DNA from: Tannerellaceae bacterium | GTDB taxonomy: Bacteria; Bacteroidota; Bacteroidia; Bacteroidales; Tannerellaceae | Reading direction: 5' to 3' | DNA length: 64,000 bases | Assembly (NCBI GenBank): GCA_021201295.1 | Contig: JAJQFE010000065.1 | Coordinates: 1 to 64,000 of the forward strand | Shown here: positions 59,009 through 64,000 of the stretch, in pieces | Layout of the letters: each line of letters starts with the position of its first letter | Position numbering within the stretch: position 1 is the first letter of the stretch | Made by a program: the position numbers and the translations under genes | Notes under the pieces: generated by a model | What the model saw: only the letters and a program-made list of their open reading frames with translations | Database searches by the model: none | What the model was told of the DNA's origin: nothing

Positions 59009-60985
59009 ATGAAAAGAAAACATTATTTTATTCTCGGACTTATCCTGATGCTCACACAAACCCTGTACGCCCGGAAGAGCGTACAGGTAGCTTCTCCGGA
59101 CGGCCGGATCCGCTTTGCTCTTTCCCTGGAAGGAGAAGTGCCTGCTTATCAGGTCACTTATAAAAACCAGGAACTGATCGGAAACTCCCCGTTAAGTATT
59201 ACGTTTGACAACGGACATTTCGGAAAACAACTGAAAATCAATAAGCCTGTTTACAGTACGAAGGAGGAGACCTATGAATTGATCGTGAGTAAATCCAAAA
59301 CTGTCCATAGTGTCAGTAAAGAGGTGATCATTCCTTTGGAAGAGACCGTAACTCCTTTCCGGAAAATCAATCTGGTGGTACGTGCCTTTAATGACGGAGT
59401 GGCTTTCCGGTATGAATTTCCGGAACAGAAAGGATGGGATTCCTATGTGATGTATGATGAACATACCACTTTTCACCTGAAAGGAGATCTGAAAGCATTG
59501 ACCATGTATCTCCCTTCCTACCTAACTTCCTACGAAGAAACTTACACGCATGCTCCCTTCAGTGCACTGAAAGAAAAGAACCTGATGGATATGCCCGCCC
59601 TGTTTGAATTTCCCAACCAGGTGTTTATGTCCATTATGGAAGCAGCCGTACGGGATTATGCAGGCATGTATCTGTGGAAAGAGTCCGGACAACTGACCGG
59701 CAAGCTATCCCCGAACCTGCAAAATGAGCAGATTAAGGTAGTCGCAGACCTGCCCCATCAATCTCCCTGGCGTGTGCTGATGATCAGTGACCGGGTAGGC
59801 GCCCTGATCGAATCGGATATCCTCACCAACCTGAATGAACCCTGTAAAATTGAAGATACTTCCTGGATCAAACCCGGCAAGACAACTTTTACCTGGTGGA
59901 ACGGGAATGTGGTTCCGGATACTACCTTCCTGGGAGGGAATAATTTCGAAACCAATAAATATTACATTGATTTTGCTGCCCGCAACGGGCTGGACTTCCA
60001 CTCTGTGTACGGATATGCAGAACAACCCTGGTACTGGGATGATGGTTCCTGGTTCGGTTTTCCCGGTCCGAATGCAGATATTATGAAAGTAGTGGGTAGT
60101 CTGGATATGCAGGAGATCTGTGACTATGCGAGAAGCCAGGGAATCGATATTCATTTATGGGTAAACTGGATCCCGCTGTATGAGAAAATAGATGAAGCAT
60201 TTGCCCAGTTTGAGAAATGGGGTGTAGTAGGAATGATGATCGACTTTATGGACCGGGATGATCAGGAAATGATCCGGATCCAGGAAGAGATGCTGGCAAA
60301 AGCAGCCAGACACAAATTATTTGTTCAGTTCCACGGATCCTGCAAACCCAGCGGACTGCACCGGACCTATCCGAATGAATTTACCCGGGAAGGCACGCTC
60401 AATTATGAAAACTTCAAGGGAGGCATGGTGACCGTAGCCGACCACGATATCTCTATCCCGTTCACCCGTTTGTTAGCCGGAGCAGCAGATTACCATTTAG
60501 GAGGTTTCCGTGCCGTTCCCAAAGAGGAATTCAAAGTGCAGCAAAGTAATCTGTTAGTGACCAGCACCCGCTGCCACATGTTAGCCATGTATGTCGTATT
60601 GGAAAGTTACTTAGGAATGATCTGCGACACTCCGCCCTCTTACGAAGGGCAACCGGGATTTGAGTTTTTACAGGCTGTGCCTGTGACATGGGACCGGACA
60701 GTCGTTCCCTGTGCGGAAGTGAATGAATATGTAACCATTGCCCGTAAAAAGGAGAACGAATGGTATGTCGGTACCATCAACAACAGCACAGCCCGCACGA
60801 TTGAGATCCCTTTGCATTTTCTGGAGAAAGGGACCTACACGGTTACCATTTATAAAGATGCTTCCGACGTAGATAAGTACCCGAATCACCTGGTAAAAGA
60901 GGTGCATACCCTGACTGCCAAAGACCGTATCCGGGTCTCGTTAGCCTCAGATGGCGGATGTGCAATGGAAATCAGACCTTTGTAA
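59009..60985 (+). CDS. GH97 family glycoside hydrolase (alpha-galactosidase/alpha-glucosidase-like)
   Basis: About 658 residues with a signal peptide (HYFILGLILMLTQTLYA). The N-terminal beta-super-sandwich (QVASPDGRIRFALSLEGEVP, GVAFRYEFPEQKGWDSY) is followed by the (beta/alpha)8 barrel (YVMIDFMDRDDQEMI-like at about residue 410-425, FHGSCKPSGLHRTYPNEFTREG at about 440-465) and a C-terminal beta domain. An Asp in the IDFM segment fits the retaining GH97 subgroup (alpha-galactosidase-type), while SusB-type members are inverting; this is inference. I start at ATG 59009, since the upstream in-frame ATG 59000 adds an unlikely MIH. Its place in the locus suggests that the substrate is an alpha-linked glycan. 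No lesion. Confidence 0.9.
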   Translation: MKRKHYFILGLILMLTQTLYARKSVQVASPDGRIRFALSLEGEVPAYQVTYKNQELIGNSPLSITFDNGHFGKQLKINKPVYSTKEETYELIVSKSKTVHSVSKEVIIPLEETVTPFRKINLVVRAFNDGVAFRYEFPEQKGWDSYVMYDEHTTFHLKGDLKALTMYLPSYLTSYEETYTHAPFSALKEKNLMDMPALFEFPNQVFMSIMEAAVRDYAGMYLWKESGQLTGKLSPNLQNEQIKVVADLPHQSPWRVLMISDRVGALIESDILTNLNEPCKIEDTSWIKPGKTTFTWWNGNVVPDTTFLGGNNFETNKYYIDFAARNGLDFHSVYGYAEQPWYWDDGSWFGFPGPNADIMKVVGSLDMQEICDYARSQGIDIHLWVNWIPLYEKIDEAFAQFEKWGVVGMMIDFMDRDDQEMIRIQEEMLAKAARHKLFVQFHGSCKPSGLHRTYPNEFTREGTLNYENFKGGMVTVADHDISIPFTRLLAGAADYHLGGFRAVPKEEFKVQQSNLLVTSTRCHMLAMYVVLESYLGMICDTPPSYEGQPGFEFLQAVPVTWDRTVVPCAEVNEYVTIARKKENEWYVGTINNSTARTIEIPLHFLEKGTYTVTIYKDASDVDKYPNHLVKEVHTLTAKDRIRVSLASDGGCAMEIRPL

Positions 60986-61006
60986 ATACGGTATATTTTT
61001 TTCTTT

Positions 61007-61039
61007 ACACCGGCAGGTTTTTCGCTTGCCGGTGTTTTT
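61007..61039 (+). terminator. Intrinsic terminator of the GH97 operon
   Basis: ACACCGGCA 61007-61015 and TGCCGGTGT 61027-61035 form a 9-bp perfect stem followed by TTTT. This closes the second polysaccharide-utilisation locus. Confidence 0.85.
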
Positions 61040-61046
61040 ATTTAGC

Positions 61047-61054
61047 TATCTTTG
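61047..61054 (+). promoter_or_regulatory. -7 box of the pentapeptide-repeat gene
   Basis: TATCTTTG fits TAnnTTTG, 27 nt before ATG 61082, immediately after the terminator. Confidence 0.55.
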
Positions 61055-61081
61055 TTAGGTTCACCATTTAAAAACTATGAT

Positions 61082-61719
61082 ATGAAAATCGCAAAACCCC
61101 AGCTATCTAAACAGATCCGGGAAACCAGAGACCAGGAAAAAACAATTACACAAGCACAGGAAGAAATAGAAGACATCCTATTCTCCAACCAGACCCTGGA
61201 GGGAATCTGCAAACCACAGATAGCTTTTTCCTCCTTCCGTTTTGAAAATTGTATATTCACAGATTGCCAGTTCACCCACTCCCGATTCTGTGATGTTATT
61301 TTCATGAATTGTGACCTGTCCAATATGCAGTTAACCGGATGCAGCTTTTCCCGTGTGGAATATATAGATTGTAAACTTACCGGTACCAACTTTACCGGAA
61401 GTAGGTTTAGTCAACTGCTTTTTCCCAGGTACAGGCGCGTTATGCCATCTTTTCCGATTCCCGGTTTGACCATGTCCTGTTCCGGAACTCCCAGTTACGA
61501 GGCAGTGCATTCGATGAGTGTAAGCTGGATGATACCCGGTTCGATCATTCCAATCTGCAGGAAGCAGAGTTCTATCAGACTTATTTAAAAGGGATAGACT
61601 TATCCGGTTGCTGGATTGAAGGAATCCGGGTGAATGGACCCGAGGTAAAAGGCTGTCTGGTTACTTCTGCACAGGCCCTGGACTTAGTCCGGTTATTAGA
61701 AATAAGAATAATTGACTGA
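61082..61719 (+). pseudogene. Pentapeptide-repeat protein, frameshifted
   Basis: Repaired length about 212 residues. Pentapeptide units follow the A(D/N)LXX-like pattern (FENCIFTDCQFTHSRFCDV, CDLSNMQLTGCSF, CKLTGTNFTGSRF). One T is missing from the run 61419-61423; the frame then continues VQARYAIFSDSRF, LRGSAFDECKLDDTRFDHSN and EFYQTYLKGIDLSGCWIEG to TGA 61717-61719. The fold is a right-handed quadrilateral beta-helix; some members mimic DNA and protect gyrase. Function here unknown. I start at ATG 61082; an alternative ATG lies at 61078 in another frame. Confidence 0.8.
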
Positions 61720-61742
61720 ATGGCTGTACAGACTATCCGGAC

Positions 61743-61813
61743 CCACCAGGAATTACAAATGATCAGGATCTTCTACCTATACCATAAGATTTTGTAGGTT
61801 CCTGGTGGTTTTT
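61743..61813 (+). terminator. Long-loop terminator after the pentapeptide gene
   Basis: CCACCAGGAA 61743-61752 pairs with TTCCTGGTGG 61799-61808, followed by a T run. An inner TACAAA/TTTGTA pair (61754-61759, 61791-61796) strengthens the stem. Confidence 0.7.
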
Positions 61814-61928
61814 AGTAAGAATTTCCGGATTTTCAGGCCGGAGACTTGCTTTTTAACCAAACAGAAAAACAGATTGGTAAAAAAACTGTAATATTGTACT
61901 CCACTTACAGTAAACAGACCAATCTTAT

Positions 61929-64000
61929 ATGAATCAATTAAAACTACTTATCCTGTTTCTTTTGGCAGGATTTACAGGGTCCGCCTATGGACAAACCGGT
62001 AAAAAAGCGATGGACTGGGAAGATCTGCTTTCCTGGGAACGGATCACAAACAAACTCATTTCCGACGACGGAAAATGGATTTTTTACCGGATGGAACCCT
62101 GGCGGGGCAATGCCCGGGCAATCCTCTATAACCGGCAAGGAGAAGAGGTCCGGCAATTCGCTCCGGCAGACAAATGTGAGTTCAGCCACTCCTCCGGATA
62201 CCTCCTCGTTACCCTGAAACCGGCTTTAGAAGAAGTCGAAGCACTGAAATTGAAAAAAACCAAAAAAGAAGATATGCCGATGAACCGTTTATTGCTCTAT
62301 TCGGTAAACGGAAAGGAAGAAATTATTGACTCGCTGAAAAACTATAAACTCTCCGGCAGCGGTGACTGGCTCGCTTACCAGCGGGGGAATCCACAGGATT
62401 CCACGTTATACGTCCGGGATCTGAGCGGAAACCGGACCACTTCTTTTCCCCGGGTAAGTGCCTATGATTTCGCGAAGGAAAGTAACCTGCTGTATTACCA
62501 GGCAGAAGAAAAGAAGCAGGAGGGAACCACCGGATTATATGTCTATACTCCCGAAAAAGAACACGATTCCCTGATCCACGCAGGTACAGGAAGTTTTGCA
62601 CAACCTACTTTTAATAAAGAAGGCACTCGACTGGCATTTTTATATTCTCCGGAAAAAGATTCCACCTCTGTCCGGTTCTCCCTCTATATTTCAGAGAACG
62701 GCCAGGCCCCTGACCGGATTCCCGACCACAGTCTCTCTTCCCTCCCTGCCGGCTGAATGATCAGTCCGCATGCAAACCTGCGCTTTTCCGGCCATTCCGA
62801 CTATCTCCTGTTCGGCATAGCTCCCCCACCCAAACAGAAAGATACGACCCAATTGGATGAGAACCGTCCGGTAGTCCAGATCTGGAACTGAAATGAAGAG
62901 GTCCAATATACCCAGCAAACAGTGAATAAAAAGAAAGACCTGAAAAAGGCCTATACCACTCTCTACCAATTAAAGAACCAACAGGTAATCCGGTTAGCCA
63001 CCGAGAAGATGCCGGTAATAGAATTCACAAAAGACATGGAGGCCCCTTTTGCCCTGGGAAAGGTGACGAAACCCTACGGAACCGAACGGATGTGGAGAGG
63101 TAAAGAGCGGGCAGATATATATCTCCTGAACCTGGAAACCGGAGCAAAAGAAAAGATCCGAACAGGAGTACAGGCCAGAATAGAATTATCTCCCACCGGG
63201 GCATATGCGTACTGGTATCATCCAGAAGATAGTTGCTGGTATACCTATTCCACCCAACATAAAAAAGAATTCCGGCTGACCACTCCCGACCAGTTTATTG
63301 CCTGGAATGAAGAGCAGGATGTACCGGATTTCCCCTATCCACACGGTGCTGCCGGCTGGACTAAAGAAGATAAAGAACTCTTAGTATATGACCGGTATGA
63401 CCTCTGGAAAGTAGACCCGGAAGGAAAATCCTGGCCGGTTAACCTGACCCGGAACGGAAGAACGGAAAGGATTACCTATCGCAGGGTCTCTTTAGATAAA
63501 GAAGAAAAATATATCGACCTGACACAGGAACAATTGCTTATAGGATTTCATGAGGAGTCCAAAGGCTATGGATATTATCAGACTAACCTGGCAGCTCCCA
63601 GGGTCCCGCAGACCCTGATTGCCGGAGCTTATAAATTACGCCCACCTGTCAAAGCGAAAAATGCAGATGCCGTCATTTATTCCATAGAGACGTTTGAAAC
63701 CTATCCGGATCTGCTGCTAACCAACATCCGGTTCAGTAAGTCCATCCCTGTAATCGACGGATTTCGTCAGCAGGAAAAAATAAACTGGGGCACGGCCGAA
63801 TGGATCACCTGGCTTTCGTTAGATGGGATCCCACTGGAAGGCGTACTGTATAAACCGGAAAATTTTGACCCGGCCGGGAAATACCCTTTATTAGTCAACT
63901 TCTACGAAAGGAATTCGGAAACCCTGTATGACTACCGGATGCCGGAACCTCACCGCTCCACCATTGATTACCATTTCTATACCAGCAACGGATATGTAGT
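61929..64000 (+). pseudogene. S9 family peptidase, partial, two internal stops
   Basis: At least 690 residues, running off the window before the catalytic domain is complete. A signal peptide (LKLLILFLLAGFTGSAYG) is followed by a long propeller region. TGA 62754-62756 follows SLPAG at a site where the family has GWMISPxANLRF, and TGA 62889-62891 interrupts IWN*NEEVQ, also a probable Trp. The frame then stays open to 64000 (WRGKERADIYLLNLETG, GVLYKPENFDPAGKYPLLVNFY). It resembles the prolyl-oligopeptidase-like proteins of Bacteroidota, with the alpha/beta-hydrolase start just visible at the end. Together with 29481-31972 it is the second S9 peptidase here to carry Trp-to-stop lesions. Confidence 0.83.

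Noticed and set aside
1-64000. Alternative genetic code or programmed stop read-through (TAG/TGA recoded)
   Set aside because: Internal stops are TAG, TGA and TAA, and replace both Gln and Trp positions. TGA ends manC, xerD and sir2 and TAG ends the DUF3108 gene at natural termini. No single recoding fits, and homopolymer frameshifts remain unexplained.

Overview
The window looks like a Bacteroidota chromosome, most probably a Bacteroidales gut-type lineage. The support is: TAnnTTTG-type -7 promoter boxes ahead of many genes; SusC/SusD pairs, one under ECF sigma/FecR control; a GH97 glycosidase; Bacteroidales-typical families (DUF4954, DUF2851, DUF3108, WbqC, GH3-like); and the dapB-lepB-lepB-wbqC and acpP-fabF-rnc gene orders. 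I cannot name a genus from sequence alone.

Layout. 1-12,066 is an A+T-rich integrated mobilisable element. It holds the tail of a tyrosine recombinase, a DUF1016/YhcG nuclease, an HTH excisionase-like protein, a plasmid-type helicase and primase, a probable oriT, MobC and MobA, accessory genes, a HEPN remnant and a Gabija-like GajA/GajB pair. It abuts the 3' end of a tRNA-Leu(CAA) gene at 12,067-12,150. 12,303-24,078 is core chromosome: manC; a minus-strand run aroQ-pyk-O-methyltransferase-rbfA-lolE-like; xerD; DUF4954; hflX; sir2-ogt. 24,383-31,972 is a SusC/SusD locus with an S9 peptidase. 32,062-34,171 is a phosphate-type porin plus PstS. 34,724-52,170 is mostly housekeeping (purN, acpP, fabF, rnc, pfkA, cysS, dapB, two lepB, wbqC) mixed with envelope genes. 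52,228-60,985 is a second polysaccharide-utilisation locus: ECF sigma, FecR, SusC with an STN domain, SusD, GH97. The window ends in a pentapeptide-repeat gene and a second S9 peptidase that runs off the edge.

The dominant oddity is damage. I count about 38 single-site lesions in 18 genes: 15 internal stops, nearly all readable as a C-to-T or G-to-A change in a Gln or Trp codon, and about 23 small indels, mostly loss of one base from a short homopolymer. They are not spread evenly. The mobile element, both SusC genes and both S9 peptidases carry most of them, while long genes such as the DUF4954 gene, hflX, fabF, cysS, dapB, lepB, GH97 and the second SusD carry none. Pyruvate kinase and phosphofructokinase are both hit. 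Genuine gene decay and uncorrected sequencing error both fit parts of this pattern; read-level data would decide.

Other points worth attention are a Gabija-like defence pair as element cargo, a 27-nt palindrome present both upstream of and inside the DUF1016 gene, a second LepB that lacks both catalytic residues, a G+C-rich 22-nt tandem repeat, and a possible leaderless 37-codon gene coupled to hflX.
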